The translations under genes and the position numbers were made by a program. This document shows positions 27,574 to 36,225 of a stretch of DNA of 64,000 nucleotides, in pieces (the stretch's first letter is position 1; every line of letters begins with the position of its first letter). The notes under the pieces were generated by a model. The model had not been told where the DNA came from. It ran no database searches and saw only the letters and a program-made list of their open reading frames with translations. The DNA is from Hymenobacter citatus (lineage in GTDB: Bacteria; Bacteroidota; Bacteroidia; Cytophagales; Hymenobacteraceae): positions 107,712 through 171,711 of the forward strand of contig NZ_JACSCY010000009.1 of the NCBI RefSeq assembly GCF_014333615.1, in the 5' to 3' direction.

Positions 27574-27781
27574 CTTACGCTCCTTGTCGATTGAATTTAG
27601 GTGTTACAGCACCTACTTTCTGAAACCCCGATTGCTCCAACAGTCGGGGTTTCGTCTTTTCAAAGACTACCGTGTTGGTGAGGTGTAACCGTACGCTTGT
27701 ACCAAAGATAAAATGGTAGCCAGATAGTTTGTTACGGCAGTTTCAACAACCTCAGCAGCGCCGGGCGCGCGCAACACGCCC

Positions 27782-29068
27782 CTACTCCTCCGCTACTTCC
27801 TGTGCCTCGGGCTGGATGCGGCCGGCCAAAGCCAGGCGGTTCTTTTCCTCATCAAACTCGTTCTCGCTTTTGGCAATGACCACCGTGGCCACGGCGTTGC
27901 CGATGATGTTGGTAATGGCCCTCGATTCCGACATAAACCGATCTACGCCCAGCAGTAGAGCCATGCCTTCCACGGGAATCACCTTGGTAGCGGCCAGGGT
28001 AGAGGCCAGCACAATAAAGCCCGAGCCCGTAACGCCCGCCGCGCCCTTGCTCGTCAGCATCAAAATACCGATGATAGTGAGCTGCTGCGTAAGCGAAAGG
28101 TCGATGCCAAAGGCCTGGGCCAGGAAAATGGCCGAGATGGACAGGTAGATGGTGGTGCCATCAAGGTTGAAGGAGTAGCCCGTAGGAATCACCAGGCCCG
28201 CCACCGAGCGCGAGCAGCCAAAGGTTTCGAGCTTATCGATGAGCAGAGGGAGGGCCGACTCCGACGACGACGTGCCCAGCACAATCAACAGTTCTTCCTT
28301 GATAAAGCCCAGCAGCGTCAGAATACTGAATTTGTAGCGCCACGCCACCAGCCCTAGCACCCCAAAGATGAACAAGGCCATAGTGCCGTACACGGTCAGC
28401 ATTAGCTTGGCCAGGGGTAGGAGCGTGCTGATGCCGTACTTCCCGATGGTGAAGGCCATGCCACCGAAGGCGCCCAGCGGCGCTAGCTTCATTACCAGGC
28501 CCAGCACCGCAAAAAAGATCTGGCTCAGCTTCTCAAACATGCCGATAACCGGCGCGCTGATATCGACTTTCACCTTGCTCAGGGCCAGCCCAAACAGCAC
28601 GGCTATCAGCAGCACTTGCAGCACGTCGCTTTCGGCGAAGGCGCCCACAAAGCTGTCGGGTACGATGTGGGTAAAGAATTTTACCCAGTCCATGTTGGCG
28701 CCTTTTTCGGCGTACTCGGCGGTTTGGCTGGCCTGGGCGGCCACGCCGCTGGTGTCGATGCCGCGGCCGGGCTGGGCCAGATTGGCTGCGCCTACCCCAA
28801 TCACCAGCGCAAACGTGGTGATGATTTCAAAGTAGAGAATGGCCTTGCCCCCCACGCGTCCTACCTTCTTCAGGTCGCCGATGTTGCCAATGCCCAGCAC
28901 CACCGTCAGGAAGATGATAGGCCCAATCAGCATTTTGATCAGGTTGATGAACGTGTCGCCGATGGGCTTCAGCGCCGCGCCTACCTCCGGGAAAATAGAA
29001 CCAACTAAAATACCCAGCGCAATGGCCGTCAGAACCTGAAATGTGAGGTTACGGGAGAGTTTCTTCAT
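27782..29068 (-). CDS. Dicarboxylate/amino acid:cation symporter
   Basis: 428-aa inner-membrane carrier of the DAACS family (DctA/GltP), which brings C4-dicarboxylates or acidic amino acids in with protons or sodium. It has about eight hydrophobic helices and two re-entrant loops; the signature serine loop is SSSESALPLLIDKLE and the substrate/cation segment is FNLDGTTIYLSISAIFLAQ. The start MKKLSRNLTFQVLTAIALGI is typical. It could feed succinate or fumarate to the TCA cycle genes nearby, but specificity between dicarboxylate and glutamate/aspartate is not decided. Confidence 0.92.
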   Translation of the reverse strand: MKKLSRNLTFQVLTAIALGILVGSIFPEVGAALKPIGDTFINLIKMLIGPIIFLTVVLGIGNIGDLKKVGRVGGKAILYFEIITTFALVIGVGAANLAQPGRGIDTSGVAAQASQTAEYAEKGANMDWVKFFTHIVPDSFVGAFAESDVLQVLLIAVLFGLALSKVKVDISAPVIGMFEKLSQIFFAVLGLVMKLAPLGAFGGMAFTIGKYGISTLLPLAKLMLTVYGTMALFIFGVLGLVAWRYKFSILTLLGFIKEELLIVLGTSSSESALPLLIDKLETFGCSRSVAGLVIPTGYSFNLDGTTIYLSISAIFLAQAFGIDLSLTQQLTIIGILMLTSKGAAGVTGSGFIVLASTLAATKVIPVEGMALLLGVDRFMSESRAITNIIGNAVATVVIAKSENEFDEEKNRLALAGRIQPEAQEVAEE

Positions 29069-29109
29069 GCAGCGCGAAGCTACGAAAGCGGGCGGTAGAG
29101 TAGAAAGTA

Positions 29110-29226
29110 TGTCATCCTGAGCGCAGCGAAGGACCTTCTCACGGCAGAACGACCTACGTCAGATAGTAACTACCTAATGTGAGTCGTTCTGCCGTGAGAA
29201 GGTCCTTCGCTGCGCTCAGGATGACA
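29110..29226. repeat. Long inverted repeat, GTCATCCTGAGC family (copy 1)
   Basis: Perfect 44-nt arms at 29110..29153 and 29183..29226 (TGTCATCCTGAGCGCAGCGA ... and complement) around a 29-nt loop. It fills the gap between the symporter gene and the dehydrogenase gene. Confidence 0.95.
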
Positions 29227-29238
29227 GGTGAAAAGGAG

Positions 29239-30432
29239 TTACTTCTTCGCGTAGGCCACGCGGTAAATCACTCCATTCGCATCATCCGATACCAGCAAGG
29301 AGCCATCGGCGTGTTGGGCAATGCCGCACACGCGGCCAAATTGCGCCTTATCGTTGTCGACGAGCCAGCCGGTCACAAAATCCTCAAACTTTTCGGGTTG
29401 GCCCTGCTGGTTGAAGTGCACGCGCACCAGTTTATAGCCCGAGGGCTCGGCGCGGTTCCAGGAGCCGTGCATGGTCACGATAGCATCGTTTTGATATTCC
29501 TGCGGAAACTGTTTGCCGTTGTAAAACACCATGCCCAGTGGGGCCGAGTGGGCTTTGTACAACAGCTTAGGCTTCTCGGTTTTAGCGGCATACTGCTCAT
29601 AGCTCTGGCCGCCGGGCGGCTCATCGGCGGGGTTGGCTTTACCGTCTTCAAACACAAACGGCCAGCCATAGTTGCCGCCTTTTTTGATTTCGTTCAACTC
29701 CTCGTGCTGCTGCTCGTCGCCCAGCCAGTCGATGCCGTGGTCGAAGCCGAACAGCTGGCCCGTGCGCGGGTGCCAGCCAAAGCCGATGGTGTTGCGCAGG
29801 CCCTGCGCGTACACGGTGCGGCCCGAGCCGTCGGTCTTCACTTGCAGCAGGGTCGCGTTTTCCTTGTTGTTCTCGTCGCAGGCGTTGCAGGTGCTCCCCA
29901 CCGAGAGGTAGAGCGTGCCGTCGGGGGCGAAGTTGAGGGTGCGGTTAGGGTGCTGGCCGGCGTCGGGTAGGTCGTCGTAGAGACGCTTGAGCTGGCTCAG
30001 CGAGCCGTCTTTCTGAATATCGGCCACGTACAAATCCCGGATGGCTGCCACGTAGAGCTTGCCGTCTTTGATGGCTAGGCCGTGCAGGTTGTCGGCCTGG
30101 GCTACCTGCTTGGTTTGGTCGGCGCGGCCGTCTTTGTTGGTGTCGCGCAGGAGCGTAACGGTGCCTTTGTCGCGGTTTGATACGTACACGTCGCCGTTAG
30201 GGGCCACGGCCAGCATCCGGGGCTTCTCCAGTTTATCGGCAAACTTGGTGATTTTAAAGCCGGGCGGGGCCTTTAGCTGTGCCACTCGGGCATCGGTGGG
30301 GTCTACCTGCTCGGGCTTGAATATGTGGCCGTCGTAGGATGCTTTGACGGACTTCTGGTAGTCGTTTTGGGCGGCGGCGGTGAGCGTAGTCGCCAGGGCC
30401 GCCGCGGTTAAGGTGTGGCGCAGTAGATGCAT
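29239..30432 (-). CDS. PQQ-dependent sugar dehydrogenase-type protein (sorbosone/glucose dehydrogenase family)
   Basis: 397-aa exported beta-propeller protein. Signal peptide 1-21 (ending LTAAAQ). The repeats typical of soluble PQQ glucose/sorbosone dehydrogenases are seen: PPGFKITKFADKLEKPRMLAVAPNG, GTVTLLRDTNKDGRADQ, LHGLAIKDGKLYVA, PDGTLYLSVGSTCNACDENN, GLRNTIGFGWHPRTGQLFGFDHG, GNYGWPFVFEDG. It would oxidise a sugar or polyol in the periplasm with PQQ. No PQQ synthesis genes are in the window, so the cofactor would have to come from elsewhere; several proteins of this fold have unproven activity. Confidence 0.82.
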   Translation of the reverse strand: MHLLRHTLTAAALATTLTAAAQNDYQKSVKASYDGHIFKPEQVDPTDARVAQLKAPPGFKITKFADKLEKPRMLAVAPNGDVYVSNRDKGTVTLLRDTNKDGRADQTKQVAQADNLHGLAIKDGKLYVAAIRDLYVADIQKDGSLSQLKRLYDDLPDAGQHPNRTLNFAPDGTLYLSVGSTCNACDENNKENATLLQVKTDGSGRTVYAQGLRNTIGFGWHPRTGQLFGFDHGIDWLGDEQQHEELNEIKKGGNYGWPFVFEDGKANPADEPPGGQSYEQYAAKTEKPKLLYKAHSAPLGMVFYNGKQFPQEYQNDAIVTMHGSWNRAEPSGYKLVRVHFNQQGQPEKFEDFVTGWLVDNDKAQFGRVCGIAQHADGSLLVSDDANGVIYRVAYAKK

Positions 30433-30483
30433 GGTTGAATGAGGTAGGGTGTGTCCTATTCAACTGCGGATAAAGAGGTAGGG

Positions 30484-31182
30484 TTACGGCTGCCAGCGGA
30501 ATTGCATTGTTTTCCACATAGACACGATGCCGATGAGGAAAAGGAGAAATAAGGAATTACGCCAAGGTGAAATAAAAAAAGGTAAAATGAATTGCTTTAA
30601 GCGGCTAAGAAATGATTCTTTAGCTTCCTCTGAATAATTAATTATTTCTATGTGGTCACTAGTGCCGCATATGAACATATAAGATTTTTCAGTGATTGAT
30701 GTCGGCACGTATTTTTCAGTAATGGCATAAAAAGTAGTAGGAGAATGAAATATATCAAACCAATATTTCTTGATGTTGCTTTTTTTCATAATATCTAATA
30801 TAGTGATCATGCTAACATATTTTGACTTAGGTTGAAGTATAATACGCATGCCTTTTTCTTGTAAAGTATCTATCTGGTACTGAAGCGCTATTTTACTTGC
30901 GAATGATAGTGAAATAGAATCCTGCAACTTATTGCCAGTTACAATGAAATTGTCCCATTTGCGAAACCTTTCTAGTTTGTCTTTTGACAGGGAGTATGGT
31001 GGGGGATTAATGCCTGGATCATTAGTCGGATAAGGCGGTGGCATGTTCAGTTCAATGACATATTTCGGCTTTAATCGAACATCCCTGCTCACCCACATAC
31101 ACCCCATCAGCAGCAGAAACGCCAGCGCCAGCAGCCCCGGTGGGAAAAACAACTTACGGCGGTAGCGGCGTGGGAAATACAT
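30484..31182 (-). CDS. AT-rich membrane-linked protein of unknown function
   Basis: 232-aa protein with a basic start (MYFPRRYRRKLFF), an N-terminal membrane helix (residues ~14-31) and a second one near the C terminus (~205-225). The soluble part, with DSISLSFASKIALQ, MRIILQPKSKYVSM and ILDIMKKSNIKKYWFD, recalls the periplasmic domain of ExbD/TolR-type proteins, but the ExbD Asp in the first helix is absent, so this is only a weak resemblance. The first ~34 codons (31080..31182) are GC-rich like the neighbours while the rest is strongly AT-rich, as though two sources were joined. It starts 4 nt after the next upstream gene and is probably translated with it. Confidence 0.6.
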   Translation of the reverse strand: MYFPRRYRRKLFFPPGLLALAFLLLMGCMWVSRDVRLKPKYVIELNMPPPYPTNDPGINPPPYSLSKDKLERFRKWDNFIVTGNKLQDSISLSFASKIALQYQIDTLQEKGMRIILQPKSKYVSMITILDIMKKSNIKKYWFDIFHSPTTFYAITEKYVPTSITEKSYMFICGTSDHIEIINYSEEAKESFLSRLKQFILPFFISPWRNSLFLLFLIGIVSMWKTMQFRWQP

Positions 31183-31186
31183 CGGC

Positions 31187-31468
31187 TTATCCTAATAACT
31201 CCTGATTCACATACACATACGTATACCGATGTGCTACCCCTTCGGGTACCTGCGGCAGCTGCTGCTGCGTCCAGGTATCATCGTCGTAGATGCCGGCCAG
31301 TTGGGCTTCGATAGCGTCCAGCGGTAGCTCGGCCAGGGTAGGGTCGAGCTGGGTGGCACGCTGGTGCAGCTCTTCAGGCGTGGTGGCCAGCGTGGTGGGG
31401 GTAGGGGCCTCGGTGGTGGGCAGGCGTTGCAGCGCGGCCAGTACTTGGGGCGTGAGGTATTGCTTCAT
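31187..31468 (-). CDS. Small hypothetical protein
   Basis: 93-aa soluble acidic protein (MKQYLTPQVLAALQRLP, then a Thr/Pro/Ala-rich linker, then helical EELHQRATQL and a Tyr-rich end HRYTYVYVNQELLG). No recognised family. It lies just upstream of the AT-rich membrane gene and both may form a two-gene unit. The ATG at 31468 is used; an in-frame start 11 codons upstream adds no conserved-looking sequence. Confidence 0.6.
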   Translation of the reverse strand: MKQYLTPQVLAALQRLPTTEAPTPTTLATTPEELHQRATQLDPTLAELPLDAIEAQLAGIYDDDTWTQQQLPQVPEGVAHRYTYVYVNQELLG

Positions 31469-31578
31469 ACAGTAAGGTAGGATAGAGCCTAAGCTACGCA
31501 AAAACCACCGAAGCCTACGAAACGGCCGTCCGCGTTAGACCGTACGCACAAGCTCCAATCACCTTTTGCTCTGCCTGC

Positions 31579-32445
31579 ATGAACTTTCTGACCGTCGGCC
31601 ACGACGCCCAACACCAGCCTATCCGCCTGCACTATGTCGATTTGGGCGAGGGCGACCCCATCGTGCTGCTGCACGGCTACCCCGCCAGCCTGGAGATGTG
31701 GGAGCCGCAATTGCGCGAGCTGCCGCGCCACGGCGCACGCGTAGTGGCCTACTCCCGACGCGGCTTCGGCTACTCTGATAAGCCCTGGAATGGCTACGAC
31801 TACGACACCTTGGCCGACGACCTAAAGGCCGTGCTTGATACGCTAGACCTGCACAACGTGACGTTGGTAGGCTTTTCGATGGGTGGGGGCGAGGTGGCTC
31901 GTTACATGCGCCGCCACCAGGGCGCCAGGGTAGGTAAGGTAGTGTTCGTGTCGTCGGTGACGCCCTACCTTTTTCAGGATGAGACTAACCCTGCGGGACT
32001 GAGCGAAGAAGACCGCGAGGAGGAAATTGCCCGTGTCCGCGCCGACCGGTTCGAGTTCTTGCGCAACTACAACCGGCAATTTTACAGCAGCGGCCTGTTG
32101 CACGCTTCCGTGGGCAGTGCTTCACTGCAATGGATGCAACAGCTCTGCCAGCACGCTGCGCCCTGGGCTACCGAAGCCTGCATTGCGGCCTTCGGTACCA
32201 CCGATTTCCGCGCCGATCTGGCCTTTCTGAGCCTGGCCGTACCCATCCCTACCCTAGTTATCCACGGTAGCCACGACGAGCTAGCTGCCGCCGATGCAGG
32301 CGGGCGCCGCATGTGGCAATACGTGCCCCAAGCTGCCTACCTCGAATACGACGGTGCCCCGCACGGCCTGTTTCTGACAGATAAAGACCGGTTCAACCGC
32401 GACCTACTGAACTTTGCCAAGCACGGACTGAAAGGGCTGGAATAG
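31579..32445 (+). CDS. Alpha/beta hydrolase, non-haem chloroperoxidase type
   Basis: 288-aa cytoplasmic hydrolase. Oxyanion strand IVLLHGYPASLEMWEPQL (~28-45), nucleophile elbow GFSMGGGE, acid in HGSHDELA, and histidine in GAPHGLF near the C terminus. SxxGGGE and the RGFGYSDKP loop match the haloperoxidase/esterase branch, which in vitro can make peracids but whose real role is usually ester hydrolysis. Substrate unknown. An inverted repeat follows it at 32468..32563. Confidence 0.88.
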   Translation: MNFLTVGHDAQHQPIRLHYVDLGEGDPIVLLHGYPASLEMWEPQLRELPRHGARVVAYSRRGFGYSDKPWNGYDYDTLADDLKAVLDTLDLHNVTLVGFSMGGGEVARYMRRHQGARVGKVVFVSSVTPYLFQDETNPAGLSEEDREEEIARVRADRFEFLRNYNRQFYSSGLLHASVGSASLQWMQQLCQHAAPWATEACIAAFGTTDFRADLAFLSLAVPIPTLVIHGSHDELAAADAGGRRMWQYVPQAAYLEYDGAPHGLFLTDKDRFNRDLLNFAKHGLKGLE

Positions 32446-32467
32446 ACAAAACCTCAGTTTCTGAACG

Positions 32468-32563
32468 CTGTAGAGATGTCTCCTTGCGTCTCGTCGTTGA
32501 ACGACTCGCGTTAGCACCGCTCTAGCAAACAACATCAACAACGACGAAACGTCTCTACAGTGC
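32468..32563. repeat. Imperfect inverted repeat (CTGTAGAGA type)
   Basis: The left side starts CTGTAGAGATGTCTCC and ends CTCGTCGTTGA; the right side is CAACGACGAAACGTCTCTACAG. They pair at both ends with an unequal middle. It lies between the hydrolase and the convergent acyltransferase gene. Confidence 0.7.
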
Positions 32564-32599
32564 GCAACGGCGTTTTAAAATTTTAAAGAGGATGCGCAC

Positions 32600-33691
32600 T
32601 CAGCGGGCTTTGTCCAGCCAGTGTTTGAGGCGCCGCCGAATGGGGATATCCAGCCAGATTAACGTTAGGTAAGCCAACAAAATCAGCGCGGCGGTTGCCA
32701 GCGGTACCAGAACACGTAGCTGGTTGGTATCGGGTTTTTGTGTTTGGAAGTAGCTATAAAACAGCCAGATAAATGGATAGTGTATGATATAGAGCGGGTA
32801 GGAAATCTCGCCGGAAAACCGACAAACCGTTGCCGCCCGTCCGGATACCTGCGCGCCGGCGCCCAGGGCAATCAGCAACGGGAAGTAAACAATGGCGATA
32901 AGTGGCTCGGTTATCCAGTTGTACTGATCTGAAAACGGAGAAAGCAAGGCAAGAAGCAACAGCACACCTACACCGCCCAGCCCAAGCCGCGACGGCAGTA
33001 TCCACCGCGAGCGGTATACTAGCATACCTGCCAGAAACGAGAACAACACCCGGCTGCCGCCGCCCCAAAACGTTTCGCCGCTCCACCCAACAGACAGATT
33101 TTTAAAATGATACGCCGTATAGAAAAGGACCGCGGCCGCACTAAGTGCTAAAATCCATAGGCCTTTATTGCGCAGCCTGAAAAGCAGCGATGCGTAGAAA
33201 ATGCTGGCTACGTATTCCCACAATAGCGACCACGTGGGCGGGTTTAAGTGGTAAATATTGGCGTACCGCTCCGTGACTAGCGGATAGGGAACGAGTAAGC
33301 CAGACGATATGACCAGTAGAAAGGTTTTCCCCGCTCCATAAACAGCATATAAATCAACCAGTGGGTCAAAAAGAAATTCGAGCAAACCCACTACAGTACC
33401 GATAAGAATCAGCGGGTGCAGGCGAATAAGTCGCAGTGCGAAAAAGCGCCCAATACTCATCTCGGCAATTCTATTGTCATATGCATAAGCAATGACAAAA
33501 CCCGATAAGCAGAAAAAGAAATCAACGGCTAAATACCCGTGCCCGATAAAATTCTTGCTGGAATCAGGGATAATAATTTCCATGAAGTGAAATACCACCA
33601 CGGCTACAGCGGCTACCCCTCGAAGGCCATCCAGTATTTCTAAATGAGGCCTGCTAGCAAGAGAAGTAGGCGGAGATAGTGTTGATTGCAT
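32600..33691 (-). CDS. Membrane acyltransferase (OafA/YrhL type, acyltransferase 3)
   Basis: 363-aa inner-membrane protein with about ten hydrophobic helices. Family markers: LEILDGLRGVAAVAVVVFHF with the catalytic-type His in the first helix, then FIGHGYLAVDFFFCLSGFVIAYAY, and RLIRLHPL. Such enzymes transfer acetyl or other acyl groups to sugars of exopolysaccharide, O-antigen or peptidoglycan. The ATG at 33691 places the conserved first helix at the normal distance; an upstream in-frame extension of 42 codons looks non-coding. No sugar-synthesis genes are adjacent. Confidence 0.9.
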   Translation of the reverse strand: MQSTLSPPTSLASRPHLEILDGLRGVAAVAVVVFHFMEIIIPDSSKNFIGHGYLAVDFFFCLSGFVIAYAYDNRIAEMSIGRFFALRLIRLHPLILIGTVVGLLEFLFDPLVDLYAVYGAGKTFLLVISSGLLVPYPLVTERYANIYHLNPPTWSLLWEYVASIFYASLLFRLRNKGLWILALSAAAVLFYTAYHFKNLSVGWSGETFWGGGSRVLFSFLAGMLVYRSRWILPSRLGLGGVGVLLLLALLSPFSDQYNWITEPLIAIVYFPLLIALGAGAQVSGRAATVCRFSGEISYPLYIIHYPFIWLFYSYFQTQKPDTNQLRVLVPLATAALILLAYLTLIWLDIPIRRRLKHWLDKAR

Positions 33692-33859
33692 AGTAGAATT
33701 CCAGGAAGTACGTTGCTGTGTGATAGAGTTTTCACAGGGAGTAGTTGGCCAAACTACTATAAATCTGTTATATCGACCTGCCGAGCGCGCAACGCATAAA
33801 ATTGCCCAAACAAACACCCGTTACTTCCCGTTGGGCACAACACACCTTGCTGCTCCCTG

Positions 33860-35956
33860 ATGTCCTACCGCTACTCGCTGCTGCTGCTAATACTGCTGCC
33901 CGCCACTCTGCGCGCCCAAACCACACCTTCTGATACAGCGCGCGTGCTACCAGAAGCCACGGTGGTAGGCTACGGCCAAAACTTGCCACTGCGCCGCACG
34001 GCTGCCGCCGTGGGCGTGATAGACGCCCGCGTTATCGGCCGTTTCAACGAAGCCAGCCTGGCTGAAGCCGTAAACACGCTGCCCGGCGTGCGACTGGAGG
34101 AGCGCGCCACGGCCAGCTACCGGCTCAACATCCGCGGCAGCTCGCTCCGCTCGCCCTACGGTGTGCGCAATGTGAAGGTGTACTACAACGATATTCCGTT
34201 TACGGACGCCACCGGCAGCACGGCCCTCAACCTGCTAGACGCCGCAAGTATAGGGCGCATTGAGGTGCTGAAAGGCCCGGCCGGCAGCGTGTACGGCGCC
34301 GGCACGGGTGGCGTGGCCCTCTTAAGCAGCCGCCAACCCGAGATAGGCACCACGCGGGCACAAGTGGGTTTTACGGCGGGTAGCTACGGGCTACGGCGCT
34401 ACGCGGCTGTGGCCGAAAGCGGTATGGCTACTAGCTCCATCCGGGCGCAGTACGTGCGCCAGACCCTCGATGGCTACCGCCAGCAAAGCGCCCTGCGCCG
34501 CGACGTGGTAGCGCTGGATGGAGAGTTTCGGCCATCGGCCAAGCAGACCGTGGGCGTGCACGTGCTCTACACCGATATCGACTATGAGCTGCCCGGCGGC
34601 CTCACGCGGGCGCAGTTCGAGCAGAACCCGCGGCAGGCGCGGCCCAGCACGGCCACCGCGGCGGGCTCGGTGGCGCAAAACACATTCTACGCCTCGCGCA
34701 CGGCGCTGCTGGGCGTGTCGCACGAGTACCGCTTCACGGAGCGCTTTTCCAACAAAACCACGCTCTACACCACCGGCAGCGCCATCCGTACGGCGGCTAT
34801 TACTGACTATGAGCGCAATACCCAGCTGGGCGGCGGCGGGCGCACTACGTTCACCTACCGCACGGCGCTGGCCGGGCGCACGCTACGCCTCACGGCCGGC
34901 GGCGAGCTGCAAACGGGTTTCTTGGATGGACGCAGCTTCCAGAACCTGCGTGGTAGGGTAGGGGCGCTGCGCTACAACGACGAGGTACGCACGCTCACAG
35001 GCTTCGGCTTTGCGCAGGCTGATTATGAGCTGCCCGCCGATTTCCTGCTGACCGTGGCCGCCAGCTACAACCGCCTGCGCTACCGCATTGCGCGGGTATC
35101 GGACGCTACCACCAATCCCGACGGCTACGAGCTGACGCGCACGTTCCGGCCGGAGGTGTCGCCGCGGGTGGCCCTGCTGAAGCAACTGACGCCGCAATGG
35201 TCGGTGTACGGCAGCGTGAGCACCGGCTACGCCCCGCCCACCACCGACGACATTCGTACTTCCGATGGTGCTCTGAACCAGGAGTTGCAGGCCGAGCGCG
35301 GCACCAGCTATGAAGTAGGCACCCGCGGCTCTTTCTGGCAAGAGCGCCTCACGTTTGATGTGGCTGCCTACGATTTCCACCTGAACCAAACCATCGTGAC
35401 GCGCACCACCAACCAGGGCGTGAGCGTGTTCTACAATGCCGGCACCACCCGGCAGCGCGGGGTAGAGGCCACCCTAAGCGGCTGGTTGTGGCGCAATGCA
35501 GCCGTGGGTACCCAACCTACTGCCCTACCCACCGGCGTGCGTGCTTGGGCCAGCTACGTCTACCAGCGCTACCGATTCGGCGCCTACGAGTCGGGCGGAA
35601 ATGATTTCAGTGGCAACCGCCTTACGGGCACCGCGCCGCATACGCTCACGGCCGGCCTAGACGCTACCTCACAGCTGGGTTTCTACCTCTACCCCACCGT
35701 TAACCACCAAGCTCGCCTACCCCTCAACGATGCCAACACGGAGTACGCCACCGGCTACTGGACCTTCGGCAGCCGCGCCGGCTGGCGCCGCACTCTGCTG
35801 GGCCGCCTGGAAATGGACGTGTTTGCGGGCGTCAACAACCTCACCGACCGCAACTACAGCCTCGGCAATGACCTAAACGCATTCGGCAACCGCTACTTCC
35901 AGCCCGCCAACGGCCGCAACTGGTACGGCGGCGCCACGGTAGGCTGGCGCTGGTAG
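33860..35956 (+). CDS. TonB-dependent outer-membrane receptor
   Basis: 698-aa outer-membrane transporter driven by the TonB system. Signal peptide 1-19 (ends TLRAQ), then a short TonB-box-like segment and the plug (~45-155) with LPGVRLEERATASYRLNIRGSS and the signature ...IGRIEVLKGPAGSVYGAGTGG. The rest is the beta barrel with a terminal aromatic (WRW). It lacks the carboxypeptidase-like N-terminal domain of SusC proteins and no SusD gene is present, so a siderophore, vitamin or metal ligand is more likely than glycan. The ligand cannot be named. Confidence 0.92.
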   Translation: MSYRYSLLLLILLPATLRAQTTPSDTARVLPEATVVGYGQNLPLRRTAAAVGVIDARVIGRFNEASLAEAVNTLPGVRLEERATASYRLNIRGSSLRSPYGVRNVKVYYNDIPFTDATGSTALNLLDAASIGRIEVLKGPAGSVYGAGTGGVALLSSRQPEIGTTRAQVGFTAGSYGLRRYAAVAESGMATSSIRAQYVRQTLDGYRQQSALRRDVVALDGEFRPSAKQTVGVHVLYTDIDYELPGGLTRAQFEQNPRQARPSTATAAGSVAQNTFYASRTALLGVSHEYRFTERFSNKTTLYTTGSAIRTAAITDYERNTQLGGGGRTTFTYRTALAGRTLRLTAGGELQTGFLDGRSFQNLRGRVGALRYNDEVRTLTGFGFAQADYELPADFLLTVAASYNRLRYRIARVSDATTNPDGYELTRTFRPEVSPRVALLKQLTPQWSVYGSVSTGYAPPTTDDIRTSDGALNQELQAERGTSYEVGTRGSFWQERLTFDVAAYDFHLNQTIVTRTTNQGVSVFYNAGTTRQRGVEATLSGWLWRNAAVGTQPTALPTGVRAWASYVYQRYRFGAYESGGNDFSGNRLTGTAPHTLTAGLDATSQLGFYLYPTVNHQARLPLNDANTEYATGYWTFGSRAGWRRTLLGRLEMDVFAGVNNLTDRNYSLGNDLNAFGNRYFQPANGRNWYGGATVGWRW

Positions 35957-36225
35957 AGAGTTGCAATAAATGGTGTGGAAAGCGTTCATATTGTCCGTAA
36001 CAACCTGAGCAACATCTTATATAAAATCTAAATTATAAGGCGTTAAAACTGCCGATAGGCACCACTCAACTGCTTTTTGAATGAAGTTACATCTCTGATA
36101 TTCTTTTATTAAAGTCAGATGCGTTCGTCTTTTGGTTTTCTCTCTATACTTTTTCCCGGTAGTATCACATTATGTTCAAGATCTAGTAGCTCACTCTAGC
36201 TTATATGCAAATAGTACAATTGGCT

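Larger units (their letters stand above)
27411..27710 (-). ncRNA. Candidate small transcript with a tiny ORF
   Basis: This 487-nt gap (27295..27781) has no long ORF, but on the minus strand it holds an ordered set of signals. These are a -7 box TATCTTTG at 27710..27703; a strong GC hairpin (27656..27625 region, GAAACCCCGA..TCGGGGTTTC); a GGTG..CACC mini-hairpin (~27612..27600); AAGGAG at 27585..27580 followed 6 nt later by an 8-codon ORF MRTKAEGA (27573..27547); a further stem (GTGATTAGAGCC with GGCTC..CATCAC, ~27490..27450); and a terminator stem with T5 at 27447..27411. No -33 TTTG is seen. It could be a structured regulatory RNA or a leader-peptide remnant. The known tmRNA, 6S and RNase P signatures were not found. 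Confidence 0.4.

Noticed and set aside
27411..27710. tmRNA, 6S RNA or RNase P RNA in the gap
   Set aside because: None of their conserved signatures (tag ORF with CCA end, long central bubble, GAGGAAAGUC-type core) was seen.
29179..29970. Large plus-strand frame opposite the sugar dehydrogenase gene
   Set aside because: Shadow of a strongly supported minus-strand gene in GC-rich DNA.
33860..35956. SusC-type glycan receptor
   Set aside because: The N-terminal carboxypeptidase-like domain and a SusD partner gene are both absent.
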